Part shown: positions 1 through 10,216 of the stretch, in pieces | Position numbering within the stretch: the stretch's first letter is position 1 | How the letters are laid out: each line of letters starts with the position of its first letter | From: Bryoerythrophyllum caledonicum | Taxonomy: Eukaryota > Streptophyta > Bryopsida > Pottiales > Pottiaceae | Assembly (NCBI GenBank): GCA_963971425.1 | Contig: OZ020519.1 | Location: forward strand, 21,535,397-21,599,396 | Direction of reading: 5' to 3' | Length of the DNA: 64,000 nucleotides | Position numbers and translations under genes: made by a program | The notes under the pieces: generated by a model | Told to the model about the DNA's origin: nothing | The model's database searches: none | The model's input: the letters and a program-made list of their open reading frames with translations, nothing else

Positions 1-1043
1 ATGCGAGAAAAATACGGAAGTTTACAGCATTCAGATAGGACGGATGACAAAGCACTTTAATATTAATGAAGTGGCGTCGACGGGCCGCCGACGAGGAACT
101 AATCGAGTCAGCGGCTTTGAACGCGAAAAGTTGTGCGACCACAAACAGAGTTGTCTACATAGACGAACAGGGGCCCAAAGACAGCGGACGGACGGACAAT
201 CGGACAGTCGGACAGGACGGACAGCACCCTTATCGGACATATGCCTAGAATATTCCAGAGAATATGCTCCAAATATATAGGAATATATCCGAATATACCC
301 GAATATGCCAAAATATTCTAGAATATTCTCTACCGGACGAACAACAGCCTCTATCGGATAGACAGCCGGACGGACGCCGGAACAACCCTGACCACAAACG
401 AGAAGACTGTACTTAGCTGAATCCGAGTTTATTACTAGAAACTGTATATATATATATACAAAATTATCTTTGAGAATAGTGGAAAATTGAGGCATCGTCG
501 ACGCCAGTGGCACGCCGACGCCGATCTACTATCGACGCACTACCCTTAGACGAGGTCTCTCTAGAGACCAGTATGCCTCAATGTACCAAGTATAGTCAGG
601 ATCCGGATAGACACAACACTTCTAGCCCTCAGCAGAATTCGCTTCGCAAAAGGTGGGCACAGGCTCAGCCTTTGCCAAAAGTCAACTGAGGAATGGAATG
701 AGGTGTCTCCTAAGCTCCCCGTGCAGCTCTGTTTCCTAGCCACCACCGGGTTGAGTGGCTGCAAGGGTGAAAGGCTTTGGATGATAAACGTTGAAAGGAT
801 TATTCTTGATGTGGTGGAAGATCATATTGGCCGATGCCACTAGAGCTGCACAAGAAAACCAAACGAGACACGGACAAGGCAAAATGAGAAAAGTTGTCGG
901 CGTCAAGCCGGCTACAATAAATTAAATCGGACATGTGTCCGAGTTAAGGAAATTATACATTTCCTAGGTAGTCCAATTAGTAGCTTAGAAAAACAAATAT
1001 TCATATTGACTACGCGTTTAGCTTTGTGGAGTATCCAAGTACA
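1..1043. other. Non-coding left flank of element X
   Basis: I see no convincing gene. Bases 170-230 contain short CGGAC/GGACA-type repeats and bases 240-345 are rich in GAATAT-type words. One good copy of the GC palindrome lies at 75-93, with degenerate ones near 485-520 and 900-915. Their presence suggests the stretch belongs to the same element as the genes at 1-8 kb and 17-21 kb. The left end of that element was not found and may lie outside the window. Confidence 0.4.
75..93. repeat. Palindromic GC repeat, left-most copy
   Basis: The sequence CGTCGACGGGCCGCCGACG is a near-perfect palindrome of the family seen through 1-8.5 kb and 16.9-21.6 kb. It marks the left-most clear occurrence in the window. 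Confidence 0.75.
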
Positions 1044-2254
1044 CTAACCTCCGTGTGGTTGATTGATCTGCATGGCAATAGGGGGGAGGGAGATAGCGTT
1101 ATATTCGGGCCATCTCCAGCTACGGGGTTCATCGAACCAGCCGACAAGGACTAACCAGCTCCCTTTTGACCCTTCAACTTTGATGCCATAACCTTGGATA
1201 GAGCCCCTGATTTGGCGGACACCTCGCTCTACAGGTGTCGTAGGATCTGTAGTTGGAGAGTTTTCCCGAGTCCGAGCTCGTTGGGACGCCCTATCCTCCT
1301 CCTCCAACTGCAACTGTGTCGCCCGAGGCGTTGGCTTGAAGGTCCGAGCAAACCTTCGACTTCCTAGGATGGTGCCAGCGACTGCATCCGCTGAAAAGGT
1401 CTCCGATGCAGTGGAAACTCGCGAGGCCGTGGAGCGAGAACTGCGTCTAGCCATCGGCGGCCCGCCGATGGCCTTCTCAACTGGTTCGCGGGTGGGCCTT
1501 GCAACCCGAACAATTAACTCGACTAGCGGCGCATCCACAAGCGGAATCGTTAACTCTGTGACGTGCACGGGATTTCTGTTCTGTGGGTCAGACAACCTAA
1601 TCTGCAACAGTTCTTCCAGCTCCTCCTGGGCTTCCTTGTCAACGTGCCGGTCTCCAACATCATCTGACTCCTGAGTGTCGGACACCTCCGGAATATCCTC
1701 GAGAGTTTGAGTCGTGCCCGGGCGATGCAACAGCTTATCAGGTATAGTATTGCCAAGGTCAATGTCGTCAAGGGCCTCCTGCAGACGATCCGCTGAAATA
1801 GGAGCATTCGGATCTGCATCGACTGGAGAGGCCGGATGTCCCAGGAACTGGAGATGTGCGCTTCCAGGAATAAAGGACATAGCCCTTATTCTATTGAAGG
1901 CTTCACGCTGCTGGATGTCATCACGAACGAACTCTACAACAGTAGGATTGTGACGCTGCATTGGAATAGTTTCATCATCAGCATCAAACTTTCGAAACCG
2001 TCGGCGGCCCGCCAACAAATCGAACTGCTCATATCTATCTATGGGAAGTAGCCACCAATCAACACATAAAGACAATGAAACAAAAGTATGAGATAGACTT
2101 ACAAGGGCTAGAGAAGTCACATTGCCACCACCCCATATATTGATGACTCTTAGGGGATGGGGTCCGGATTTGAGCGCACCATTGAGAATCTCCTGAAGCA
2201 ACCCGTATGGCACATGGCGGTCTTCACCGGACCAGTTCTTTGAAGAAGGGCGCG
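1044..2254 (-). CDS. Element X protein 1, C-terminal segment
   Basis: This is the part of the minus-strand gene downstream of the CACTA insertion. Reading across the insertion with one TAA copy removed gives an uninterrupted frame (DPVWDDVT joined to RPSSKNWSGED). The segment runs through HVPYGLLQEILNG and IWGGGNVTSLAL, and a GT donor near 2102 with an AG acceptor near 2039 may mark an intron. After the YEQFDLL stretch the protein is hydrophilic, with acidic and Ser/Arg-rich blocks, ending in SWLVLVGWFDEPRSWRWPEY and a stop at 1044. I recognise no domain. Two palindromic repeats (1452-1470 and 1999-2016) lie in this reading frame and would encode Gly-Pro-Pro and Arg-Arg-Arg rich bits. Confidence 0.5.
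1452..1470. repeat. Palindromic GC repeat inside coding sequence
   Basis: CATCGGCGGCCCGCCGATG, a perfect palindrome. It is read in frame as AIGGPPM on the minus strand, so it may be a late insertion or an unspliced piece. Confidence 0.75.
1999..2016. repeat. Palindromic GC repeat at possible exon edge
   Basis: CGTCGGCGGCCCGCCAAC, one mismatch from the palindrome consensus. It lies within about 40 bp of the possible splice acceptor at 2039. Confidence 0.7.
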
Positions 2255-2650
2255 TAACACTACGGGAAATCGGCCTATAAATGACTACAACACAAATGAC
2301 TAGCCAAAAAACAATTACTACAGAATTACTCAGGATCTGCAAACGCTACCCGGATCTAGCTAGTTAGCTGCCCTAGTCATTTTACAGTAATTTAAGTTTT
2401 TGCGGGCAGAGAGGTGATGAAAACCATGTGACGGCCAACAATGTTCTTATCGTCATCCCAGTGTTTTCATCCATGCTTCATCCGGTAGTGTTGACGTGGC
2501 AAGAAGGTGACTGACTAGGGTTGTGCCTTAGTGATTCATTAGTGATCCGTTTGAAAAGAATTACTCTCTTACTAGAAAATAACTAGCTACAGTAATATAT
2601 GTTAGAACTCAAAAATGACTCATGGGTATTTTTAGAAAATTGCTGAAGTA

Positions 2651-3000
2651 GATGGATGTCTACTTCTCTTGGACATTGCTGATGTGGCAAATAGGTGATG
2701 ACTTGGATTGTAATCCAGTAATTCCTTAGTAATACATTCGGCACAGATCACTGCATCACTAAAATATTACTTGGTGCAGTAATATATTTTATAACTAAAA
2801 AATAACTCGGGGATATTTTTTAAAAAGTTGCTGACGTAGATGGATGTCTACTTCTGTTTGACATTGTTGATGTGGCAAGTAGGCGGTGACTTGGATTGTG
2901 TTTCAGTAATTCTTTAGTGATACCCTTTAGATGAATGTGCCCAACCGGATGAATGTTAGACTTAGGGTGACAAAAGGTGGCGGCTAGGGTTTGAGGGAGT
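2651..3000. repeat. Subterminal tandem units of CACTA copy 1
   Basis: A unit beginning GATGGATGTCTACTTCT at 2651 recurs at 2839, a period of about 188 bp. Homologous units occur in inverse orientation in the second CACTA copy at 61964-62350. They are probably subterminal repeats of the family. Confidence 0.7.
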
Positions 3001-3022
3001 GGCTTGCAAGGGCTGCCCTCCT

Positions 3023-3063
3023 CCCTCTCTCTCTCTCTCTCTCTTCCAAGGTGTGTGTGTGTG
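3023..3063. repeat. CT and GT microsatellites
   Basis: A run of CT dinucleotides (about 3023-3044) is followed closely by a GT run (3051-3063), inside CACTA copy 1. Confidence 0.85.
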
Positions 3064-3185
3064 GAGTATGTGAAAGAATGTAGTAAGTTAGGATTAGAGT
3101 GAGATAGGAGAAGGCCGTGGCTAGATCTACAACTACGGTTGGAGTAAGTAAAAGGTGGAAGTGAGATTTCGAGAAGATCAAGCTT

Positions 3186-3500
3186 ATCAAGCTGACTTTC
3201 CAAAGAGCCTAGGCTCAAAGAATTTGGAGCATTTTCAAGGGAGATATGGCCGCCAAAGCAAGAAGGGGTCCGCCGTCAACACAGACCTTGAGCACTGACT
3301 TTGGAGGACAATATCTTTGAGGTGAGGACGATTCAAGATTTGAAATTTGCGGAGTTTTTGTCTTGTTAAGTTAGCTTTTCAATAAGTCTAGAATCAAAGA
3401 ATTTGGAGCAATAACAACAAAGTTATGGCCAATCAATTGCAAGAGGATTGACTGCCGCAAGATTTGGAAAGCCCGTACTTTGGAGGCTTGTGACTTTTGA
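3186..3500 (+). repeat. Imperfect direct repeat inside CACTA copy 1
   Basis: Two blocks sharing CAAAGAATTTGGAGCA, one near 3217 and one near 3395, each followed by a TATGGCC word. They make an imperfect direct repeat of roughly 100 bp with a spacing of about 180 bp. I see no coding function. Confidence 0.5.
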
Positions 3501-5198
3501 TTGGTAAGGTTTTTTTCAGTGATTTTTTCACGAGCTGAAGTGTATTTCAGCCAGCCTTCATTAAAAGTTTATTTTGTTGAATTTGGAGTCTTCGGTAGGA
3601 AATGGCGTATGTTTTAATGCCAGGGGATGTGCTGCCCCCTTTTTGGTGTTGATTTTCCACTTGCAAGTATTGTTTTCAATGTCCTTGCTATTATCTACAT
3701 GTATGATCTTAGCTTGTGTGGTGAATGTAAGTGAATGATACATGCACGTGCATGTGTATGTTGTCATGGATGTGAAGTGCATAGGTTATGTACGTGATGT
3801 ACATGTGAATGTGGAAGTCAAATTCTTGGTTAGAAGTCCATTGCTTGGAGGCACTTAGGTCACAAACACTCTCCACCGGCCCAAAATTACTAGTCATTTC
3901 ATGTACTATTTATGCTTTCTCTAGTATTTCTGTAGTTGTATTAAAGTCATTGTTTTGTAACTGTTGATCACTTGTTTAGTCATTGTACAAAAATCTTGTT
4001 GTTTAATAAATTTGTATGGATGTGGGCTTGCAGTTCCAAAAGGGGATATTGGTGGATTTGTTGAATCCCAAAAATAAGCGAGAGAAAGGGGCTTGGGGAA
4101 GAGTGACTGGTATTGTAGGGGACAAATGGCAACTTTGTTTTATGTTTGGTTTTTATTGAGCATGCATCACATTGGATGCTAGTAGATGGTTTTTACTGGG
4201 CGTTGTATTTGAGGGGCTTTTGTAGTCATTGCCCTAGCCACCATTTTGTTTATTTCAAAGTATTTCATGATAGAGACATCTTTGATATTATTCATGGTAT
4301 TATAAAAGTGTTATGTAGTTGTACAGGGATTATTTGCATAATTGTGGTAACCATATACTCTCTATGAAATAACTAATACATCTCTGAAATAATGATCAAG
4401 CATAACAACTTAATAACCACCACAATAATTGAGAAATTACTAAATAACACTGCGCAATGACTAATCAATGACTAGATAGTATACATAAATAGCTACAGAA
4501 TAACTACACACAAACCTCACAGCAACCGAATAATGACTAGAGTAGAAGTAGAATTAGTGCTTGCAATCTTATTATAGGCAATTTATTACTACCACAATAA
4601 CTAAGAAATTACTAAACTAACACTTCATAATGACTGAAAATTAACTGCATAATGACTAAACAATAAGTAGACAGTGTACAAAAAGTCTATCAAATAACTG
4701 TAGAATGACTGCATTCAAACCATATGGTTACCAAATAACAACTAGACCAAAACTAAAATTAGTACATGCATATCTATTATGGGTAAATTTACACTACAAG
4801 AATAATTAAGGAATTACTAAACTAACACTGCACAATGACTAAACAATAACTAGGCAGTTCACAAAAAAACTATCATTGTCCATATCATTGTCCACGTCAA
4901 CTGCCACGTTTAATTCCACGTCACACAAAAATCCACATCATCATCCACCATAAATTCCATGTCACACTCAAATCCACGTCAGTAGCCAACTCATCAATGT
5001 TCGAGGATGATGGGCCACATAGGCACATGGATGAGAAGTCTACGTGGCAAAAAGAATGACTACAGAAATCTATTACTCAAAACTATTACTGTGCCCGAAC
5101 AAAAAAAGTTTTAGTCATTCCCTAGTAATACAGGTCATCTATGACTTAACAATGACTAAAATCGCTAGTCATTGATGCCTCGATTTCCCGTAGTGTAA

Positions 5199-6051
5199 CG
5201 TCGTCCCATACAGGATCCAAAGATTTCTTCAACCGCGTCAGATTCTTGAACGGGGTCGTGACGTCTTTATCTTAGGCAGGCTTGTCGAACATTATTGCGA
5301 CACAAATGCAAGGTCGGCTGTCCAGAGGATTCCGCTTGAACTTTGCACCGCTAACGGGAAGGTAGCGGATGGTGTGTACTCTCCAGTGTGCGTTCTTTTT
5401 GCACGATTGTTGCTTCAATATGAAGTTGGCGTACAAGTCTGTAATCCATAGAGATGGAGTCAACATGCTCTTTACTATGTTTTGTTCACCAACACGCGGG
5501 TCGGAGGGACCTTCGTCCGAAGTGAGGTCAAACATTACTCTATCAGTGACAATCTTGATATCATCCGCGCTGATGTACTCCACCTCACCGTCGGGTTTGA
5601 ACCCAAAGACTACGAACATCTCCGCGGAGTGAAGCTCCAACTTCATGGTTCTGTTGGCTCCATTCAGAGAGGCAATGACCTCATTTAGCAAAGTAGCCAC
5701 CCTTGCGTTGAATCTAACCTCAGATTCGGGAAGATCTTCGCCTCGTCGGAGAGCTGTAAATTTCTCCACAACGCGATGATAATCCTCGGGCGGTGGGTCG
5801 ATGGTGGGAGTAATTGGGTTGAATCTCCCCTTGAACCAGGCTCTTCCAGCTTCAGTGCGTTCAATCTTTTGCCGGATATTGGAGATGGATTGGTCAGTGA
5901 TTCCCTTGCTCACCGCAAATTCGTGCCAGTCTTCCTCGGTCCACCTCTTGATCCCTGACCTCGTCACACTCCTGGCTTCCTCAACAGAAAGGCCCGGTAA
6001 ACCAACATAAGCTCGTTCTTGACGATTAGATTGTACTTGAGAGCATGACAC
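5199..6051 (-). CDS. Element X protein 1, middle segment with KRWTEEDW
   Basis: An ORF from about 6051 to the stop at 5272 carries SGIKRWTEEDWHEFAVSKG near its start, followed by an Arg/Glu-rich helix and a region with HSAEMFVVFGFKPDGEVEY. The KRWTEEDW string is SANT/Myb-like in appearance, but I would not assign it. The coding sense continues past the stop (codons for DKDVTTPFKNLTRLKKSLD) to the CACTA insertion, so the stop at 5272 is probably a lesion. Upstream it joins the 6168-6440 segment after a short non-matching stretch. Confidence 0.5.
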
Positions 6052-6167
6052 CAGTCTCTAAACGCAATCCCATCCGCGTCTTTATGGCATTTTCCCGTGA
6101 CTTTGATGTATACTTTGCAGTCAATAATATCGTGGGCAAACCGCTTGATGTCCGCATCCTGTAGACC

Positions 6168-6440
6168 CTAAACCCATTGCAAGTCGTCGAGCGTGATTTC
6201 CCGCTGTGGAAACCTAGGCAACCGATCGATAGGTTTCTTTCCGTCCTCACCAATCAATTGCCCATTGTCCCACATCTGAAAGACAACCTGCCAGAGTTCG
6301 TAAGTATCGTCCTCCACATTTACAAGGGGAGCCTTCCATGTTGTATTTTTGGCACCTGTCCTGTTGAGGTATGGACCAAGAGTTTCCTTCATGAAGTCCC
6401 GCACAGTATACCAATCCAGGGAGTTAGTAGATTTCATGTC
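6168..6440 (-). CDS. Element X protein 1, exon after palindrome-bearing intron
   Basis: The coding-like part reads DMKSTNSLDWYTVRDFMKE through FPQREITLDDLQWV and meets a stop at 6168. After the stop the frame continues with GLQDADIKRFAHDIIDCK. The sequence just upstream (about 6441-6530) ends in CTGCTGCAAG before the DMK codons. It contains a palindrome and looks like an intron, although its donor is not canonical (GATAAGTTC region). Confidence 0.45.
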   Translation of the reverse strand, partial: DMKSTNSLDWYTVRDFMKETLGPYLNRTGAKNTTWKAPLVNVEDDTYELWQVVFQMWDNGQLIGEDGKKPIDRLPRFPQREITLDDLQWV

Positions 6441-6471
6441 TTGCAGCAGCGGCCACCCAACACGATTAAGT

Positions 6472-6490
6472 TGTCGGCGGCCCGCCGACG
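6472..6490. repeat. Palindromic GC repeat in probable intron
   Basis: TGTCGGCGGCCCGCCGACG, 19 bp, located in the non-coding stretch between two coding segments of the minus-strand gene. Confidence 0.75.
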
Positions 6491-6517
6491 AAATGACATG
6501 TAAGGCAACAACAAAAC

Positions 6518-7055
6518 TTAAGAACTTATCATAAATAGCTTGGAGTCCTCGTCCCTGCTCAAACGGCCCTTGGCAATCCATTTGTCTAGAAAATTCTTCA
6601 AAACAGGCCGGTAAGACTCTGACACCACCTTCTCTGACATCTGCGTGTTCAGAATGCTAGAGACCTTGATAAGCGTGTCAGAGCCATGAGAGTGCATCGC
6701 TATGATTTCAAACTGAAGAAGTTTGGCGATTTTATTAGCATTCGGCCTCTCTTTCACCTTCTCTAGCAAACTGTCTGCCACGCTGGCTTCATAGGTGTGT
6801 TGCCCGCCAATGATGTACCAGTGCGACTTCTTGGACATCCACCAGACGACCTGCTCCCCATCCTCTTTCCATGTGGCATTTTTTTCTAGGACCGCCTCGA
6901 GGATCAGATCCATTGCCTTATACGGCCTACTTGTTGTTGGGTCGACAGTTTCCGGCGGCCCTTTCAAGGGAATGGCTCTCAATTCGGGTCGTTTCATGAT
7001 CCCGCCAAGAGCACCATAAAAAACCTTCACCTGCGTAAGTTTCTTTGGAACAATG
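6518..7055 (-). CDS. ParB-like segment of element X protein 1
   Basis: About 180 codons on the minus strand, starting in the frame of VPKKLTQVKVFYGALGG and running to SRDEDSKLFM. The central motif VVWWMSKKSHWYIIGGQHTY is followed about 35 residues later by LLQFEIIAMHS and LIKVSSILNTQMSEK. ParB/Srx-type proteins have a Gly-Gly-x-His or Asp-Gly-x-His motif followed by a strand and a polar helix, and the layout here is similar. Catalytic or nucleotide-binding function cannot be shown from the sequence. It is joined upstream to ELIPYDKIHITPSK by a frameshift near 7050. Structure prediction would settle the fold. Confidence 0.45.
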
Positions 7056-7140
7056 TCCTGTACTTCATCTTACTCGGAGTGATGTGAATTTTGTCGTAAG
7101 GAATCAGCTCATGCAATGCACGTTGCCCGTATGGGAATAC

Positions 7141-7590
7141 CTACTTGAGGTTCTTGTTGAAGCTCTTGTATATTTCAGTGAGCTCGATAGAGTCCGTCTT
7201 GGAGCTGATCTTCGAAGCATTGAGAAGTGCGTCTGCGACAGACATTTGCCTAGGGTCCGTATTTTTCAACTGTTTCTTACTGCCTCCCTTCACGAGCGGC
7301 TTTTTTGTCTTTGGCACTGGTTCCACAGTGCCCGAGGGTTCACCAACCTCAATAATCGCAGGTGGCTTCACCGACTTTTTCTTCCGTGCTGATTTCGGCG
7401 TGGGCTTATGAGAATTCTTGGCCCTGAGCTCATCCCGATTCCTCTTTAGTTCTACAAAGGTGTCGACAAAGTCAATGCCATCTGAAGGCCTCCCGCTACT
7501 CCATTGCAGCCCTTTGTCGTTTGCGTTCAAGCAAAGTGCCATGATGCATCGAAGGGCATCCATCTTCACAACAACAATGATGTCGACAAG
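7141..7590 (-). CDS. Element X protein 1, Lys-rich linker segment
   Basis: The frame reads VVVKMDALRCIMALCLNAND, then SDGIDFVDTFVELKRNRDEL, then a basic stretch (KPTPKSARKKKSVKP) that could act as a nuclear localisation signal. It ends in EIYKSFNKNLK before a stop at 7141. After the stop the same sense continues with VFPYGQRALHELIPYDKIH. The upstream neighbour (7782-7594) is in a different frame, so a one-base shift separates them near 7600. No domain is recognised. Confidence 0.45.
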   Translation of the reverse strand, partial: LVDIIVVVKMDALRCIMALCLNANDKGLQWSSGRPSDGIDFVDTFVELKRNRDELRAKNSHKPTPKSARKKKSVKPPAIIEVGEPSGTVEPVPKTKKPLVKGGSKKQLKNTDPRQMSVADALLNASKISSKTDSIELTEIYKSFNKNLK

Positions 7591-7593
7591 ATC

Positions 7594-7782
7594 TCAGGGA
7601 GAAAGCTTGATCGTTGAAAGCATCGCCACACTGATTTCCGCGTCGCCTTCCTGGACGTTGATGACCTCGACCGTATTTCCACCCGCAAAATCGGTTGCGT
7701 CGACCCGGCGAACGATGCCCAACTCCACCCTCTCGTCTTCCGACCTCCACGTCACTCCCCATGCAACAACAAGTTGGCTCAT
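7594..7782 (-). CDS. Element X protein 1, N-terminal segment
   Basis: Sixty-odd codons rich in Val, Asp and Glu (MSQLVVAWGVTWRSEDERVE to VAMLSTIKLSP). The upstream sequence codes in another frame for ERLVQTWTAIDLMELNPLK and may be the preceding part of the protein. Above about 7890 the sequence has intron-like or leader character and contains several palindromes. The true start codon is not identified. Confidence 0.4.
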   Translation of the reverse strand: MSQLVVAWGVTWRSEDERVELGIVRRVDATDFAGGNTVEVINVQEGDAEISVAMLSTIKLSP

Positions 7783-7936
7783 CTCATATGTTTCAGTGGG
7801 TTCAATTCCATCAGGTCAATCGCGGTCCAAGTTTGGACAAGCCTCTCTGAGAAGTCATTTCACTTTCGAAAGTTTCTTGTTTCTACACAGAGTAGACGTT
7901 GGTTAGAGTGGAGTGGGATGGAGATGTGAGCTTGAT

Positions 7937-8283
7937 CGTCGGCGGCCCGCCGACAATACAGAGAGAAGAAGACGCGGAGAGTAGAAAACAAGAGAAGAAG
8001 GGGATGACGAAATCCGCAATGGAAGATAATGAACAATATACAAGACCGTCGGCGGCCCGCCGACGACTCCATACTGAATGAGAGAATGTAAGATCTAGAT
8101 AAGTGATGCAGACTATAGGAAAGAAGGCAGCCTTCAAATCGTCGGCGGCCCGCCGACGATTCGCAACCAGAATCAAAGGATATCATTACAAATTCTCATA
8201 ATGAGAAGAGAGGAAATTTGAGTAATGGCGTCGGCGGGCCGCCAACACATGACACTGCGTCCTTTATGTCGGCGGCCCGCCGA
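7937..8283. repeat. Cluster of five GC palindromes
   Basis: Copies at 7937-7954, 8047-8065, 8140-8158, 8229-8246 and 8267-8283, all variants of CGTCGGCGGCCCGCCGACG. Spacing is irregular (about 110, 93, 89 and 38 bp) and the DNA between them is unrelated, so this is not a CRISPR or simple tandem array. The cluster lies upstream of the minus-strand gene, in what would be the shared promoter region of the two divergent genes of element X. Confidence 0.8.
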
Positions 8284-8770
8284 AGGAAATGTAACATAGA
8301 CAAAGAAGCATTTAAATTATTAACCAAAAAACCTTAATTCTGGGAGCATACCTGACAGCCATGTCGTCGGCGGGCCGGATAAAAATGTCGGCGGCTCAGC
8401 TTTTCTGTTGCGATAAGTCCCAATACGCGTTGGCGGATGGTAGATGTGTATCGGCAGCTCGCTATAAACGTCGGCGGCTAGCACAAATCCCAAATCTTTA
8501 GCAGAGCAGGAAGACATCAATAGTGCAAGTGATTAATTTGGAGCGCTAAACTTGCAAAAGTAGAATGAATGGATTTAGGTTTTACTTCTCTTAATATGGG
8601 ATCCCGACTGTGGTTTGTCGCGACCGTTAGATTTGATTGGCGGTCATCCAACGGTCGCGAGGATGTAGGGTTTTCCCAATGAATACCTACTAAGCTAGCT
8701 ATACTAGGATATTTGAGTATGATTTGAAGTGTGATTATGATTTGACATGTTGGTTCGAAAAGATGGTACG
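8284..8770. other. Intergenic remnant of element X with degenerate palindromes
   Basis: No gene seen. Half-palindromes of the type GTCGGCGG occur near 8364, 8386 and 8470. An inverted pair, GCGACCGTTAGAT (near 8620) and CCAACGGTCGC (near 8648), forms a short hairpin. The stretch ends at the start of the gag-only element. Confidence 0.45.
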
Positions 8771-9304
8771 TGTGGGACTCCGTTCCCACATGGTGCCGGA
8801 AGTTAAACTTAACTTCCGGCCAAAACAAAAAAATTAGTTAATTAGTTACGATAGTTCGTGTTAGAATACAGCCTATAGTCTTGATATAATCAAAAATTCG
8901 GATGGGCCTGACTGCAAACCCTAATTAAGCCTAAAGTTGCTACAAACAAAGCCGAAGTAGTTACCGGAATTCCGGGTCAGTCAGATATCCGGAACCGTCA
9001 GCCGGAATTGTCACCGTCAACTGTCATCATGATGCCGTACTAATGGCCAGACTACAAAAGGCTGGGGTTCGGTGGGAGACTCTTTCTTCTCACTTCGTCT
9101 TCGCGTGTCGAGTTTTCTCTCCTCTCACTGTCTTTCTTTCTCTCTCTCGTCCTCTCTCACTCTTACGGTTTTTCAAACCACTTGCCATTAGGGTTTGAAA
9201 CTTAGACGGTTAGAACGGAAGTGCGTCCGTTAGGGAGAGTTTTTGTGAGGTTGGTGCGTGCAGGGACAACCATGAGAGACTGTGAGGTGATAGGCAAGTC
9301 TCAT

Positions 9305-9697
9305 GAAGTCTGTGCTGATGGCGAAGAAGAAGAGGACGGATTGGGATAGGCGTGGCCGGAGGGATGAAGAGCCGGTAGTTGCACTCCCTCCCTTAACCCG
9401 CATCCTCCCGGAAATCCCAGAAGACGCGAATGAACTCAGCATGCTGAAGGATAGCCTGAAATATATGGGTTGTGAGGGTTTGCTCGAAGTCCCATGGGCA
9501 TCTGGGAGGGGGTCTACGTCTGAGAACTTGTAGGCACTCCGGACGATAAGTACAAGGGGTTGATGAGAGCCCATCCGGAAGTCTTGGGAGAGTTGGAATG
9601 GTCTCAGGCATACGACTTCCGAGCCGGCTGCACCAAGGTGGTGGAAAGGCGGGACGAGTTTCTCGCGGAGGATTTCGGAGGACCAGCGGACCCGAAG
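9305..9697 (+). pseudogene. Gag-like N-terminal fragment, older copy
   Basis: From ATG codons at 9305 and 9317 the frame reads MAKKKRTDWDRRGRRDEEP and RILPEIPEDANELSMLKDSL, then KYMGCEGLLEVPWASG. It matches KAVLEHYLTNMGCRG and LLDVAWG of the younger copy near 10320-10385. The frame is then lost and continues in another as ..EFLAEDFGGPADPKDG up to the insertion point at 9697. The matching remainder is at 13557 onward. Confidence 0.6.
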
Positions 9698-9702
9698 GAT
9701 GG

Positions 9703-9722
9703 TGTGGGAATCCGTTCCCACA
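9703..9722. repeat. Terminal hairpin of the gag-only element
   Basis: TGTGGGAATCCGTTCCCACA forms an 8 bp perfect stem with a 4 base loop at the extreme 5' end. The older copy has the same structure at 8771-8790 with one changed base. Confidence 0.8.
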
Positions 9723-10216
9723 AGGTTCCGGAAGTTAACCTAAAAATCCGACAAAAAAAAATAAAAAATTAGTGTTAGAATGTTAGAATCATAAGTTTGA
9801 ACTATAGAATAGATAAATAAGAAATAAGACAACCTAGGGGTACCAAGGATCCTTAAAACCGTTTAGGAATTCCCATAAATCCAAGGGATTGGAACCAGAG
9901 ACAACACTCACATCCAGAACCTGCCGGAAGCAACCGGAGCCGGAAGGAAACCAGAGCCGGAAGGAACCCGAATCCGGTGTTGGTTAGGAGCTGGAACCGC
10001 CATTATGACCGTAACAGCCGTCCGTACACCACAGCAAGTATTAAAGCAAGAAGTTAGGTCTGACGCCCCACACTTCTTGGCTTACTCTTTTCCCTTTGCT
10101 CTTGCGTCTTGTCTTCTTGATTTACCTAGAGCGGAAGTATTTCCAGTAGAGAGAGTGTGTGGTGAGGTCAGTGCGTGCAGGTGGTACAGGAGAGACAGTG
10201 AGGAATCTCTGCAGAA
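9723..10216 (+). other. Leader of the younger gag-only element
   Basis: No gene seen. The stretch has CCGGAA-type words (9920-9985) and a pyrimidine-rich part before the ATG at 10217. The older copy has a homologous leader at 8791-9304, ending in a similar GTGCGTGCAGG stretch. Confidence 0.5.

Larger units (their letters stand above)
2258..5195. mobile_element. CACTA-type DNA transposon, non-autonomous copy 1
   Basis: The element starts CACTACGGGAAATCG at 2258 and ends with the exact reverse complement at 5181-5195. It is flanked by the 3 bp direct repeat TAA (2255-2257 and 5196-5198). CACTA termini with a 3 bp target duplication define the CACTA/EnSpm superfamily. Both subterminal regions are full of AATGACTA, AATTACTA and TAGTCATT words, as expected for transposase-binding arrays. 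The 2.94 kb interior has no long ORF, so this is a non-autonomous derivative. It sits inside a coding frame of the minus-strand gene of element X. Its left end matches the right end of the second copy at 58697-62738, and its right end matches that copy's left end, so the two are the same family in opposite orientation. Confidence 0.93.
1044..7890 (-). pseudogene. Broken large gene with ParB-like segment, element X protein 1
   Basis: Reading on the minus strand from about 7890 down to the stop at 1044, a long protein can be followed through several frames. An acidic N-terminal part (7782-7594) is followed by a Lys-rich linker (7569-7141), a segment with the sequence WYIIGGQHTYEAS (7030-6518), a Trp-rich segment (6440-6168), a segment with KRWTEEDWHEF (6051-5275) and a low-complexity Ser/Thr/Arg tail (2254-1044). 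The GGQHTYEA motif and the following alternating pattern resemble ParB/sulfiredoxin-type nuclease folds (weak, by eye). At least three frameshifts and a CACTA insertion at 2255-5198 make this copy non-functional. The gene diverges from the DUF7869 gene at 17-21 kb, and both carry the same palindromes, so I infer they belong to one mobile element. Transcription start and full splice structure are not resolved. Confidence 0.6.

Noticed and set aside
31..513. ORFs on both strands in the first 500 bp
   Set aside because: Composition is repetitive, there is no recognisable motif, and overlapping ORFs on both strands are of similar length, typical of chance frames.
7937..8283. Palindrome cluster as a CRISPR array
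   Set aside because: Repeats are full palindromes with irregular spacing from 38 to 110 bp, are scattered over 21 kb including introns, and the context is eukaryotic.
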